Source: a virus. Taken from it: 42,678 nt of DNA. The notes beneath the pieces were generated by a model that did no database searches, was not told where the DNA came from, and saw only the letters and a list, made by a program, of their open reading frames with translations. Location of the stretch: the IMG/VR virus record IMGVR_UViG_3300017971_000442, positions 1 to 42,678 of that record; one strand, 5' to 3'. Made by a program: the position numbers and the translations under genes. Shown here piece by piece: positions 29,890-38,172 of this stretch (position 1 is its first letter; each line of letters begins with the position of its first letter).

Positions 29890-30233
29890 CGCGAGGAGTA
29901 TATCAACTAAAAAATCTGAAAGATGGATACGTCTATATTGGAAGCTCAAATCACATCGAAGCAAGAGTGTATGATCACTTTGAAGAGCTTCGAGGAAGGG
30001 TGCATTATAATAAGAGGCTACAGCGTGCCTTTAATGACGCTGAAAGATATTTCATTTGGGGAGTTATTAAATCGTTTGATGACACAGCCTCACGTGATGA
30101 AATCTACGCCTTTGAGCAAGAAGTGATGGACTATACGCTAAAGAAGTATAACATCCTCTTGAACGCTACTGATCATCTACTTGATGATTTATCGAAACGG
30201 GAAAGAACACGACAATTAAGATTGAAATTATGA
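29886..30233 (+). CDS. GIY-YIG endonuclease
   Basis: A 115-residue nuclease. G4-V-Y (GIY position), YVYIGSS at 15-21 (YIG), the catalytic R27 in IEARVYDH, N42 after an H-Y, and E77/E79 in YAFEQEV fit the domain. No DNA-binding module follows, so this is the small single-domain form seen in homing nucleases and in phage nucleases. It overlaps the primase gene by 4 bp and is in one operon with recombination genes. No intron is evident nearby, so it is more likely part of DNA processing than a mobile element. Confidence 0.85.
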   Translation: MTRGVYQLKNLKDGYVYIGSSNHIEARVYDHFEELRGRVHYNKRLQRAFNDAERYFIWGVIKSFDDTASRDEIYAFEQEVMDYTLKKYNILLNATDHLLDDLSKRERTRQLRLKL

Positions 30234-30460
30234 GTACTTTAACATTAGGAATAAGTGGCCTCGTGCTAACTATAGCTGGATATGTATTTCTGGCACTGGA
30301 TCTCGTACTGTTTGGATTAGTGATACTAACACTAGGTGGTGTTTGTTTAAGTGTAACAATAATTCAAACAGTGGGGTGGTCGCGTAAGCGTGAGTTACAA
30401 TACTGGGATCATTTAGATCCAGGAAATCAAGATAAAGATAACGAATTTAATCATGAATAA
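30230..30460 (+). CDS. Small membrane protein
   Basis: A 76-residue protein with two hydrophobic segments (about 4-24 and 27-47) and a basic then acidic cytoplasmic tail (WSRKRELQYWDHLD). It overlaps the GIY-YIG gene by 4 bp, an odd neighbour for a membrane protein. Function unknown. Confidence 0.65.
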   Translation: MSTLTLGISGLVLTIAGYVFLALDLVLFGLVILTLGGVCLSVTIIQTVGWSRKRELQYWDHLDPGNQDKDNEFNHE

Positions 30461-31115
30461 CTATGTCAAGATGAAACCCGAGGACTTCGGGTTGCGCTCC
30501 GTAGAAGAAATGTACTTTCGCCTCTGGCTCGAAGATCTGAAGCGAGAGGGCTTCGTGATAGACTACGACTACGAGAATAAGGACTGGGAACTATCTCCGA
30601 AATATACCTCTGTTGTTGAAGAACGTCTTAAAACGAAGGTCAAGCGAAATGAGCGGACGCTTATCCAGGCGCACTCATATGGGTGTGATTTTACTATCTA
30701 CTGGTCAGATAAGGCACGATATTATTTCTTTGAGATCCTGTTTGAGACACAGATGAATAAGAATGTACCCTTCTTTGCACACTATCATTCATATATGGGT
30801 AAAGAAGATATAGTCTCGTATGTGGAAGTCAAACCACAATTTGATCAGAATAACATGGAGAGGGAGTTTCGGATCAATCAGAAGTGGGTGTTGGACGCTT
30901 GGGGTGATTATGTTAATCTTATTAAACCTGTAGGTAGTAGTACCTGTTTGTTTGCTAAGACGTTCACACCAGACCGCTATAAACTTACTGATAGTAGTCT
31001 TAAACCTAGAAAGATTAAGCATGCAACAAAAACACTCCTTGAGTACCTCAAAGTTGTCGAAATACAGGCCCAAAAAGGCCGCTGGTATGCCGATAAATTA
31101 CGAGGTCAAATTTGA
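30453..31115 (+). CDS. PD-(D/E)XK-type nuclease, possibly a junction endonuclease
   Basis: A 220-residue protein. D79 in YGCDFTIYW and E125-V-K127 in SYVEVKPQF are spaced and placed as in PD-(D/E)XK nucleases, with an E-rich SVEEMYFRLWLEDL helix (16-30) before. This resembles DUF1064-type phage endonucleases and T7 endonuclease I in logic. The C-terminal part (EFRINQKWVLDAWG, LFAKTF) continues the core sheet. It overlaps neighbours on both sides. Resolution of branched DNA is inferred, not shown. Confidence 0.7.
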   Translation: MNNYVKMKPEDFGLRSVEEMYFRLWLEDLKREGFVIDYDYENKDWELSPKYTSVVEERLKTKVKRNERTLIQAHSYGCDFTIYWSDKARYYFFEILFETQMNKNVPFFAHYHSYMGKEDIVSYVEVKPQFDQNNMEREFRINQKWVLDAWGDYVNLIKPVGSSTCLFAKTFTPDRYKLTDSSLKPRKIKHATKTLLEYLKVVEIQAQKGRWYADKLRGQI

Positions 31116-31365
31116 CAAGCTATACTTTAAGATAGCGGAAGTAGCGGAGATGTTTGATCAGCCTACCTCAACAATACGGTATTGGTCAAATCGCTTTCAC
31201 TTGTTTATCAAACGTAACGGTCGTAACGATAGAAGATATTCTCAACAGAATATTGAAGAGTTAAGAGTGATCGACTGGTTGCTGAATGATGTAGGCTTCA
31301 CGATAATGGGGGCCAAACAGTATATCCGAATACATGGGTACAAAATTAAACCTAATTTAATATGA
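31087..31365 (+). CDS. MerR-like DNA-binding protein
   Basis: A 92-residue protein from ATG 31087. LYFKIAEVAEMFDQPTSTI is a MerR-type helix-turn-helix; the wing follows with R-Y-W-x-N-R-F and RRYSQQNIEELRVIDWLL, and GFTIMGAKQYI completes the domain. The pattern is very like the MerR-family regulators common in Bacteroidota. No effector domain follows. It could regulate phage genes or act as a replication/excision-type accessory (Xis-like). Confidence 0.8.
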   Translation: MPINYEVKFDKLYFKIAEVAEMFDQPTSTIRYWSNRFHLFIKRNGRNDRRYSQQNIEELRVIDWLLNDVGFTIMGAKQYIRIHGYKIKPNLI

Positions 31366-32303
31366 TTCGTAACAAGTATTTTGATGTTGGTAATGCTACC
31401 GACATTGTAGTATCGAACTCAGCGATGAGTAAAATTAACCCTGATGAGGGTGGTAGTCCTATTCGTTTCCTAAGATATATGGACGAGAAGGATGAACGTA
31501 AGGATACAAAATCTATTACAACAGGTAAGCTTATTCATTATTGGATGGAAGACCCTGATGAATTTGTAATCCTTGAAACTCCAAAACCTGGTGGTATGCT
31601 AGGTGATATTTGTGACTACATACTTAAAACGCGAGAAGAAGATCCTAAGTTTAGCTTTACTGATAAAGCTAACATGGAACAAGCAGCACTCGTTGTAGGG
31701 TATGGCCAGAGTTGGAAATCTGAGACACGTCTTGCTAAGATTGAAGATGGGTGTTGGTTATACATCCAGGAGATGATCGATGCAGAAGATGCTATTGGTG
31801 TCTCAGTTCAAGACAAAGAGGCTCTTGAACAAATGCAGGATAGTATTATGTCCAATCGTGCTGCACGTGAGCTTATTGATGCTCAGGGTGAAAATGAGAA
31901 AGCTATCTACTGGGTAGATAAGAAAACGGGCTTAAAGTGTAAAGCACTTATTGACAAGCAGATTGGTGACACTTATATTGATCTGAAATCAACTGGTATG
32001 CCAATCAGTAAGTTTCTTGGTGGACGTTATGCAGTAAGAGATGGTGATAATGAGCTGATTTATCGAGCTAGTGCTGGTTCGTTCCAGAACTTTCGATACT
32101 ATCGACAGATGGGATTCTATGGCAAAGGTATCTATGAAACGGGTGGCCGGGATATGCATTGCAAGATGATCGTCGTGGAAACGAAGCCACCATTCGAGAG
32201 TAGAGTATTTACAATCCAGAAACAATGGCTAGAGTTCGGACTAAACGAAGCAAGAGACCTGTTACACCTGATCCAAAAGATCAAGAGCGACCAGAAGTTT
32301 TAG
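31362..32303 (+). CDS. RecE/RecB-like PD-(D/E)XK exonuclease
   Basis: A 313-residue nuclease resembling the DUF3799/RecE nuclease family. GKLIHYWM (55-62) is the conserved start of the core, D198 lies in KCKALIDKQI, D207-x-K209 in YIDLKST forms the catalytic site, and YYRQMGFYGKGIY (246-258) is the Q-x-x-x-Y-type motif. It degrades double-stranded ends to give single strands for annealing. With the Sak4-like ATPase it could form a recombination pair. MerR gene overlap is 4 bp. Confidence 0.85.
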   Translation: MIRNKYFDVGNATDIVVSNSAMSKINPDEGGSPIRFLRYMDEKDERKDTKSITTGKLIHYWMEDPDEFVILETPKPGGMLGDICDYILKTREEDPKFSFTDKANMEQAALVVGYGQSWKSETRLAKIEDGCWLYIQEMIDAEDAIGVSVQDKEALEQMQDSIMSNRAARELIDAQGENEKAIYWVDKKTGLKCKALIDKQIGDTYIDLKSTGMPISKFLGGRYAVRDGDNELIYRASAGSFQNFRYYRQMGFYGKGIYETGGRDMHCKMIVVETKPPFESRVFTIQKQWLEFGLNEARDLLHLIQKIKSDQKF

Positions 32304-32515
32304 TAACAAAGTGGTACAAAGATGAACGAGGAAGATACTTTCAAACGGGAGAAAATCCTATCATCGTTAATACTCGCCCTACTTATCTTGGTATATCTAG
32401 GGTGGGTACTGTTCAAAGCGGGCTGAAAGAAATTACTGAAATAGAATTTCATGAAGTCGTATTTAAAGTTGGTAAAGAACTAGGATTATGGAAGATAACG
32501 GTCAAAGCGCAGTAG
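32225..32515 (+). CDS. Small basic hypothetical protein
   Basis: A 96-residue protein, basic at the start (VRTKRSKRPVTPDPKD) and beta-like later (YLGISRVGTVQSG, EITEIEFHEVVFKVG). It overlaps the nuclease by 79 bp, and there is no later ATG in frame before the nuclease ends, so a long overlap is needed if it is real. Codon pattern in the second half supports it. Confidence 0.5.
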   Translation: MARVRTKRSKRPVTPDPKDQERPEVLVTKWYKDERGRYFQTGENPIIVNTRPTYLGISRVGTVQSGLKEITEIEFHEVVFKVGKELGLWKITVKAQ

Positions 32516-32835
32516 ATAATATTGTGAAGTATAACAAGGACATCATAGCTATCCGTAAATCTATACGTGAACTTCAAGGTGAGCTACATGAGATACATCG
32601 TAGAATACATCATGAGCAAGAGTACTTTGAGACTCACGAGATCAAACGGAGACAGTCTGAGATAGCCATGCTTCGCGAAGAACTTGCTATTGCGGAAACA
32701 GAACGCGATACCGCCGTGTTAATGAATAAGGAACAAGGCAAGCAGCAGAAGCTAGACTTCCTGCAAGCCAAGCTGTCCGAGCGGAACCGGTTAATTAGTG
32801 AACTTCAACAAAAACTAAGGGAATATGAAAAATAG
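32488..32835 (+). CDS. Coiled-coil protein
   Basis: A 115-residue protein that is almost entirely one charged helix with heptad spacing (AIRKSIRELQGELHEIHRR, then REELAIAETERDTAVLM and NRLISELQQKLREYE). It is probably a dimeric rod. It overlaps genes on both sides. Its partner is unknown. Confidence 0.65.
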   Translation: MEDNGQSAVDNIVKYNKDIIAIRKSIRELQGELHEIHRRIHHEQEYFETHEIKRRQSEIAMLREELAIAETERDTAVLMNKEQGKQQKLDFLQAKLSERNRLISELQQKLREYEK

Positions 32836-33337
32836 TGATGTACGCCAGTTTCAATCTGGTCTTAATCAAGTAGGTGGCGTTAAAGGTCTTAAATTTGCCT
32901 ATGCCGTTGCAAAAAACAAAAAGCGAGTTCAGTCCTATATGCAAGCGCATATAGCTGAACGTAATAAAGCCATCGACATGGACGCTTTCTCTAGACTTGC
33001 AAGGGATAGAGAAGAACGTCGTGCGGCACTTGCTGAAGAACTCGCCATGAAGGATGAGAATGGTAAGGCCGTAACATGGAAGCCAGAGGGAAGTAGCCAG
33101 GAGCACTTCAAGTTTGAGAACATGGAGGAAGCTATGGAAACGATGACTACCATCCTGAACGATGAGTTTGCAGACTTCAATAAGATGCAAGACGAACTTA
33201 AGAAGTTTGATGATGAATGGGAAGAGAAAGAAGCTACGCTGGACATACACATGGTCAGCGAGAAGGATCTTTCCGAAGAACTGACAGCTAATCAAATCGA
33301 GGGCGTGTCATGGATGATAGCCGGCTTCAACAGCTAG
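32825..33337 (+). CDS. Helical charged protein
   Basis: A 170-residue charged, helical protein. Residues 47-70 are a rich R/E helix (AFSRLARDREERRAALAEEL); residues 102-138 form another (ETMTTILNDEFADFNKMQ). Its end overlaps the UDG gene by 28 bp. No family was recognised. Confidence 0.6.
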   Translation: MKNSDVRQFQSGLNQVGGVKGLKFAYAVAKNKKRVQSYMQAHIAERNKAIDMDAFSRLARDREERRAALAEELAMKDENGKAVTWKPEGSSQEHFKFENMEEAMETMTTILNDEFADFNKMQDELKKFDDEWEEKEATLDIHMVSEKDLSEELTANQIEGVSWMIAGFNS

Positions 33338-34029
33338 ATCTTTTTAATGAATCTAGTGCTCAACTGAATAACTTCGAGAAAGCCTTACTGAAGTACATGG
33401 GAGCCGAATGGTTCCCATTGCTTCGTAAGGAAACGAATAGTGAATGGTTTTACCAACTTGCCCTTACTGTTGCAGCGGAACGTAAGAGATCAATCGTACA
33501 TCCACCACAAGGTGCTGTATTCGAGGCTCTTAAACGTACACCGTTTTCAAAAGTCAAGGTTGTGATTATAGGTCAAGATCCGTACCACGATGGACGGGCT
33601 ACGGGCCTAGCGTTTGCTAACAAACCTGACGGTAAGATCAATCCCTCACTTAGGTTTATTCTCGACGCATCGGGTTGTACTGATCCAACTCTTTCAGCTT
33701 GGGCTGACCAGGGTGTCCTCTTACTTAATCGGGTATTGACAGTAAGGCATAGGGCATCCCGCAGTCATCAAGCTATTGGTTGGGAGAAGTTTACTGATGC
33801 AGTAATTGATATATTGAATGCTCACCCTCTAAGGATAGGCTATTTACTCTGGGGTCGAGATGCGGGTACTCTCGGAAAGAAGATTGATTCGAAGAAGCAC
33901 ATGCTGATCAAAACCGAACATCCTGCTGCTGCTGCATACGCTGGTCGTGAGTGGCACTTTCAAGACTGCTTTAATGTAGTTAATGAGTTTCTCGAACGTC
34001 ATGATAGAGAACCTGTTGTATGGGGATAG
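33310..34029 (+). CDS. ung: Uracil-DNA glycosylase
   Basis: A 239-residue family 1 UDG removing uracil from DNA. GQDPYH is at residues 88-93 (catalytic D90), WADQGVLLLN at 131-140, and the catalytic His lies in TEHPAAAAY (H204). The usual HPSPLS motif is replaced by HPAAAA, so the serine and the leucine that pushes uracil out are missing; a similar HPAA variant is known, as I recall, from poxvirus UDG, where the protein also acts as a polymerase processivity factor. It ends a long replication operon, before a terminator. Confidence 0.93.
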   Translation: MDDSRLQQLDLFNESSAQLNNFEKALLKYMGAEWFPLLRKETNSEWFYQLALTVAAERKRSIVHPPQGAVFEALKRTPFSKVKVVIIGQDPYHDGRATGLAFANKPDGKINPSLRFILDASGCTDPTLSAWADQGVLLLNRVLTVRHRASRSHQAIGWEKFTDAVIDILNAHPLRIGYLLWGRDAGTLGKKIDSKKHMLIKTEHPAAAAYAGREWHFQDCFNVVNEFLERHDREPVVWG

Positions 34030-34056
34030 CATTAGCTGTGTGACGTTTTAGACAAT

Positions 34057-34094
34057 AATCCCTGTGAGAGAAATTTCGCAGGGATTTTGTTTTC
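34057..34094 (+). terminator. Intrinsic terminator
   Basis: AATCCCTG 34057-34064 pairs with CAGGGATT 34079-34086, loop of 14 nt, then TTGTTTTC. It closes the replication operon after the UDG gene. Confidence 0.8.
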
Positions 34095-34114
34095 TCAGAA
34101 AATTAATGTATCTT
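34087..34114 (+). promoter_or_regulatory. Promoter candidate (TTGTTT-16-TATCTT)
   Basis: TTGTTT 34087-34092, overlapping the terminator tail, 16 bp, TATCTT 34109-34114. It would start the next transcript about 12 nt before ATG 34132. Confidence 0.4.
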
Positions 34115-34131
34115 ATAGAAAATTAAATATT

Positions 34132-34872
34132 ATGGAACTTAGTTTAGAACAAGCCTTAGATTCTAAGGTGTACGTGAAAAATGACTCGGTGGTGTATAAG
34201 TCGCCCCGTCATTATTTTGAACCTTTTCTGGAAAAGGTTGAGCCACTTGCGGAAAGTTGGCGTGTGAGAACTTCGGGAGCGATCTCCAATGCAGAAGAAG
34301 ATGGTGAGAAGAATACTGCTTATGGAAGGATTGCTATTGAAGCAAAGCTGCCACAATTTAGCTCAAGTATTAGTGGTGGTACTATTGGCATGGTGTATGC
34401 GTTGGACACTCAAAAGCCCATCGTGAAAGCCTTTGCTGGTCAGAACGTATCTCTTTGTATGAACCTCTGTATATTCGGAGCTGATGACTATATTCAGCAA
34501 GATCTCTTAGCGGGTCTTGATAGGATCTATGCAGAAGTGACAAAGATGAGTGAGCGTGCTGAAAAAACTCTTGGTGAGTTTATGGCAGTATACGAGCAGA
34601 TGAATGACAGGATGCTGACTGTTCCTGAGATTGAGGAAACTTTCGGTCGTCTTATCCGTTTATCAAAACCTAATAAATTCAATACTGGTTTGATAATCAA
34701 CGCTGCAAATATGGTGTTTAATGAGTCGTCACGATATGCTATCTCTGGAGATACCATGTCACAGTGGCAACTTTACAATGCGGTTACTGATGGTATTACC
34801 AATAAGGTAGACATCTTTGATCAGCCTACTAAGACGGTAATCTTGAATAAGATCTTTTTGGACCAAAACTGA
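34132..34872 (+). CDS. DUF932-like protein
   Basis: A 246-residue protein from ATG 34132 (the frame's TTG at 34087 lies in the terminator). It resembles DUF932 phage and plasmid proteins: central FGADDYIQQDLLAGLDRIYAEV-type helices and a C-terminal TMSQWQLYNAVTDGIT, the W-x-x-Y-N-A-x-T motif of that family. The biochemical role of the family is not established; some members are near recombination or anti-restriction genes. It seems to have its own promoter and probably leads a transcript of 34.1-38 kb. Confidence 0.7.
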   Translation: MELSLEQALDSKVYVKNDSVVYKSPRHYFEPFLEKVEPLAESWRVRTSGAISNAEEDGEKNTAYGRIAIEAKLPQFSSSISGGTIGMVYALDTQKPIVKAFAGQNVSLCMNLCIFGADDYIQQDLLAGLDRIYAEVTKMSERAEKTLGEFMAVYEQMNDRMLTVPEIEETFGRLIRLSKPNKFNTGLIINAANMVFNESSRYAISGDTMSQWQLYNAVTDGITNKVDIFDQPTKTVILNKIFLDQN

Positions 34873-34879
34873 TATAGTT

Positions 34880-35131
34880 ATGCCTCGTAATGAAGAAGAA
34901 GGTTTTGAAGTTACTATTCGTCATTGGAATCTTAGATTTGGTCATCAATGGGATGCGGAACAGAGATTTCGTACAAGTATGTCTAGTCTGCCAACTGATG
35001 AGTTTTTAAACCGCGTATTACACACTTTCGCTGCTGTCCTTGAGCTAGAGTATAGAGATGTACTGAATATGCTAAGGGATGAAATTGTGGCGATGGATGA
35101 ATCTGATGATCTAAACACTAACGAATCATGA
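34880..35131 (+). CDS. Small acidic protein
   Basis: An 83-residue protein with a basic-aromatic start (VTIRHWNLRFGHQWDAEQRF) and an acidic helical end (YRDVLNMLRDEIVAMDESDD). Starts 7 bp after the DUF932-like gene; overlaps the next gene by 4 bp. No family was recognised. Confidence 0.65.
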   Translation: MPRNEEEGFEVTIRHWNLRFGHQWDAEQRFRTSMSSLPTDEFLNRVLHTFAAVLELEYRDVLNMLRDEIVAMDESDDLNTNES

Positions 35132-35772
35132 ACCATTTATTAGAGAAAGTAGAGGAGTTCCATAAAGTATTTGGTGCTCCAACAGGGCCAGGCAACGGTA
35201 GCCTGGCTCTTGATCGTAAGCAGCTACGAATAAAATTAATATTCGAGGAGCTGAAAGAGCTTGCTGAAGCAATGGGAGTTGAAGGTACATTTTTTGAGTT
35301 ATGTGCTGATGCCGTAATTGAGAATTGTAAAAAAGATCCAGATAATTGGAGTCGAGATAACAACTGGATTGATCCTGTTGCTACTCTTGATGCTGAATGT
35401 GATCTACAAGTAGTACTATCGGGCACTATCATTGAAAATGGTCATGCTGAAATCTTTGATGAAGCTTTTGCTGAAGTTCATCGTAGTAATATGAGTAAGT
35501 CTCTTATTATTCCTGATCTAGGAACTGGTCTTGATGTAGCTCAAAAGCGAGCAAATAATCATGTAAAAAAGCTCGAGGAGGAGAAGGGTGTTCCAGTAAT
35601 ACTAGCTGGACATTGGGGAGATGCAAGTCCTAAAGGTATTAATGATCCTAGTCGCTTCATCTTCCTTAGAGAAAGTGATAAGAAGGTACTGAAAGGGCCG
35701 GACTTCAAGGAACCGAGGCTAGAACAATTTCTTAACGATAAAGATGATGAAGAAAGCGAAGAAAGCGAATAG
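35128..35772 (+). CDS. MazG-like nucleotide pyrophosphohydrolase
   Basis: A 214-residue all-alpha pyrophosphohydrolase. The metal site is E40-E41-x2-E44 (RIKLIFEELKELAEAM) with E90/D92 in LDAECDLQVVLSG. The family (MazG, dUTPase-like, HisE) splits NTPs or dNTPs to the monophosphate. HRSNMSK near 118-124 is the helical end common in phage members. In a phage it may remove dUTP or other nucleotides, or lower alarmone-type signals; the substrate cannot be told. The C-terminal 60 residues are an added acidic tail. Confidence 0.85.
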   Translation: MNHLLEKVEEFHKVFGAPTGPGNGSLALDRKQLRIKLIFEELKELAEAMGVEGTFFELCADAVIENCKKDPDNWSRDNNWIDPVATLDAECDLQVVLSGTIIENGHAEIFDEAFAEVHRSNMSKSLIIPDLGTGLDVAQKRANNHVKKLEEEKGVPVILAGHWGDASPKGINDPSRFIFLRESDKKVLKGPDFKEPRLEQFLNDKDDEESEESE

Positions 35773-35998
35773 AGGCCATCGTGTTTGGATTGAGGGCGGT
35801 AAACTTGTTAGACTACATGGTAGTATAGCAAATGGTTCGATTTCTCTCATGAACCTTCTTAACCTGGATAATAAATATGGATTCTTATCTGATGCTGATC
35901 GAGGAAAAGCGGAAGTTGCTCTCAAGACGATGAGGGATCTATCGGAAACAAGCAAACGTGAGAAGTGGTGGTCGGTAATGAAGCCCTTAGTAAAATGA
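35744..35998 (+). CDS. Small basic protein
   Basis: An 84-residue basic protein (KKAKKANRGHRVWIEGGKLVR at the start) that overlaps the MazG-like gene by 29 bp. ATG 35744 or 35747 may be used. The rest has a helical end (ALKTMRDLSETSKREKW). Family unknown. Confidence 0.55.
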   Translation: MMKKAKKANRGHRVWIEGGKLVRLHGSIANGSISLMNLLNLDNKYGFLSDADRGKAEVALKTMRDLSETSKREKWWSVMKPLVK

Positions 35999-36573
35999 AA
36001 CTCTTTCAGCTATACCAAAGAAAGGTTAAGCCTGATGGGGATGCTGCTGATTACCACCGATTCTTAGTGAGTATGGGAATAGAAGGTACTCCTATAACTC
36101 AGAGAGATTTCGACCGCAGAAAGGAACAGCTCCGACAACTACAGGATTGGCTACTTACTAAACCCGATAAAGGTGGTAAGGCACAAGCTGATCGGTGGCG
36201 TCGAGAGCAGTACATGAAGAACTTGTGGAGGTGGAAGATAGGCATGGACGAGAAGCACGAATGGGATTGGCGAGGTCTTGAAAAGGCTGACGATCTTCTA
36301 AAGGATAACTTTTACTATCCTTTCATAGAGCTGATGGAAAATAGGATGAAGATGGGTGCGTTTAGATACGGCCCTCTTTTCCGTCAGAATCTAAAGAACT
36401 ATGATACCGCAGTGAACGCTAGAAGACGAATCGAGCGTTATATACGTACTCGAAATAAAGAATGTTTAGTAGATGCTGCTAATATGTTAATGATAGAGTT
36501 TGCCAGACCTTCACGAAAAGGTACTTACTTTAGTAGTGAAGATGATGGTGAACATGCAATTGAAAAAGTATGA
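35995..36573 (+). CDS. Helical protein with an H-x-x-R-rich core
   Basis: A 192-residue basic, helical protein; ATG 35995 overlaps the previous TGA (ATGA) and is preferred over GTG 35965. The C-terminal part RRIERYIRTRNKECLVDAANMLMIEFARP has the look of a conserved phage family that accompanies nucleotide metabolism genes, from memory only. It lies next to the MazG-like gene. Confidence 0.6.
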   Translation: MKLFQLYQRKVKPDGDAADYHRFLVSMGIEGTPITQRDFDRRKEQLRQLQDWLLTKPDKGGKAQADRWRREQYMKNLWRWKIGMDEKHEWDWRGLEKADDLLKDNFYYPFIELMENRMKMGAFRYGPLFRQNLKNYDTAVNARRRIERYIRTRNKECLVDAANMLMIEFARPSRKGTYFSSEDDGEHAIEKV

Positions 36574-36983
36574 AAAAATATAGTATTAGTAATGCACATT
36601 ATGAGCGTAGGTGTCATCCGGAAACGTGTTGTTGCTCAACTGATCTTGTGGTTGTTGAACATAAAGTTGATCAATATAGGCAACCCTATACTTCTATAGT
36701 TCAAGGCGTTAAAACAGTTGAAGAAGGTGAGGCTCTTATTGCTAAGTTGGAAGGAAAAGGTAAAACCGAAACTATTTATGGTTATGCTGTTGGTCATATA
36801 CGTCAAGAAGATGGTACTCCTTTAATGATTGTCAAAGAGTGCGACAAGAGGACTTATGAGGAACAGTTCCGGATCAACTGGCAAACAGCCTATAAGTACG
36901 AGTGTACACCTGAACAGGCGAAAGAGATACGCCGTAGTATTAAAGAAGGTCTTAAATTATTAAAGCAAAAGAATGATGCTTGA
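36570..36983 (+). CDS. Cysteine-containing hypothetical protein
   Basis: A 137-residue protein with a cysteine cluster near the N-terminus (RRCHPETCCCSTDL, C15 and C20-22) that could bind metal, a beta region (VVEHKVDQYRQPYTSIVQG) and a helical basic C-terminus. ATG overlaps the preceding stop by 4 bp. No family was recognised. Confidence 0.6.
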   Translation: MKKYSISNAHYERRCHPETCCCSTDLVVVEHKVDQYRQPYTSIVQGVKTVEEGEALIAKLEGKGKTETIYGYAVGHIRQEDGTPLMIVKECDKRTYEEQFRINWQTAYKYECTPEQAKEIRRSIKEGLKLLKQKNDA

Positions 36984-37344
36984 TTTCATAATAACGTTGA
37001 TCCTACTAGCGATAGTAGGGTTCATTCAGAACATGGCTTTTACAGCCGTTAGTCGGAGTAGAAATGCTGGTGATCCGGTATATCATAGAAAGACAGCTTG
37101 GTTGTCTAACTCGATATGGTTCGTCTGCAACTTCTACATCTTATTTGGAACAATGTTGAAGAACATTACTGAAGGTAATCACGTGCAGTCAATCTTAGTC
37201 TTGATCGTATACGCTCTTGCAACAGCAGAGGGTAGTACGTTCATGATGAAGTTGAAGCTAGGGATGGTTAAGTTCCCAAAGTGGTTGCACTTCATAGAGA
37301 AGCACATTGTTGAAAGTGGTAAACGTAAAGTTGGTGAACGATGA
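36973..37344 (+). CDS. Membrane protein
   Basis: A 123-residue protein with three hydrophobic segments (about 3-25, 43-62 and 70-90) and a basic tail. ATG 36973 overlaps the previous gene by 11 bp. No family was recognised. Inner membrane location likely. Confidence 0.65.
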   Translation: MMLDFIITLILLAIVGFIQNMAFTAVSRSRNAGDPVYHRKTAWLSNSIWFVCNFYILFGTMLKNITEGNHVQSILVLIVYALATAEGSTFMMKLKLGMVKFPKWLHFIEKHIVESGKRKVGER

Positions 37345-37541
37345 ATCAGTTACTAGATAGAATAATTGAATATGAGGATGGAGAGATGCACGAAGGACAG
37401 AAGCGTGATTTCTTCGCTGATCTCATTCAGACAGGTGACGCTTGGAGACTCCAAGGTCACTATCAGCGTACAGCAGAAGCGTATATTGATGCTGGTATTA
37501 TTTCAAAAGATGGTGTTGTACTTGAAGATACTGATGGCTGA
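37341..37541 (+). CDS. Small phage protein of a recurrent type
   Basis: A 66-residue acidic helical protein. The pattern QKRDFFADLIQTGDAWRLQGHYQRTAEAYI-like (residues 20-49, in parts FFADLIQTGDAW and LQGHYQRTAEAYIDAG) is one I associate with a widespread short phage protein of unknown function. ATGA overlap with the previous gene. Confidence 0.7.
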   Translation: MNQLLDRIIEYEDGEMHEGQKRDFFADLIQTGDAWRLQGHYQRTAEAYIDAGIISKDGVVLEDTDG

Positions 37542-37999
37542 TGAAAATTAAATTTCCTACATGGGTGGCACGGGTAATCCTCGTGCTATCCATTTTATTG
37601 GCAGGGCTGGCATTGGTGGGCGTCGCACAACCAAACCCTGATAGTATTAATGCAGACGAAAAGATGGTTGAAGGTTACATTACTCAGAGCGTACACATTA
37701 AATACCATTGTGACAAGAAGGTAGGTCGTGAGATCGAGAAGCAAGCAATTGGTACTTTTTGGATACGTGGTAATGTGCTGCACTTCCAGGGTAAGCAGTA
37801 CCACATTGCGTATTGGGCACGTCCTGATATAAGCAATACGTTTTACTTCACTATTGTTGAACCTCGACAGTATAACTTAAAACGTGCTCAAACAGTTGTC
37901 TTTGAGAGAACTAATCGAAAGCATGGTTGGATTAAGTTTACTGAACATTGGGGACAAGGACGTAGTGATGTCATGGTGTATTACCTAAATTTCAAGTGA
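37541..37999 (+). CDS. Membrane-anchored exported protein
   Basis: A 152-residue protein with one N-terminal hydrophobic segment (residues 10-30, VILVLSILLAGLALVGVA) and a soluble beta-rich domain (VEGYITQSVHIKYHC, IGTFWIRGNVLHFQG). It is probably anchored in the inner membrane with its domain in the periplasm. ATG shares a base with the preceding TGA. Last gene of the rightward block. Confidence 0.65.
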   Translation: MKIKFPTWVARVILVLSILLAGLALVGVAQPNPDSINADEKMVEGYITQSVHIKYHCDKKVGREIEKQAIGTFWIRGNVLHFQGKQYHIAYWARPDISNTFYFTIVEPRQYNLKRAQTVVFERTNRKHGWIKFTEHWGQGRSDVMVYYLNFK

Positions 38000-38120
38000 T
38001 ACCGGTAGGCTTAGTTTTTGTTGGACACGTCTTTTGAGAATGCGCCATTAATCTGAAAATTGATGTGTCAGGCGAGATAACGACGGTGGAACAAGGATAG
38101 TCAGAGTCGAGAAGCTATTA

Positions 38121-38150
38121 AAAAGGAGGCCCTAGTAGCCTCCTTTTCTT
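38121..38150. terminator. Bidirectional terminator between convergent blocks
   Basis: AAAAGGAGGC 38121-38130 pairs with GCCTCCTTTT 38138-38147, loop CCTAGTA, with T-runs on both sides. It separates the rightward block from the leftward lysis block. Positions 38000-38120 contain no gene I can support. Confidence 0.85.
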
Positions 38151-38172
38151 ATATTAGCGGGTAGAGCCAGAG

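Noticed and set aside
29886-30233. Homing endonuclease in an intron
   Set aside because: The gene overlaps its neighbours by 4 bp on both sides, there is no surrounding intron structure, and the neighbouring genes are intact.
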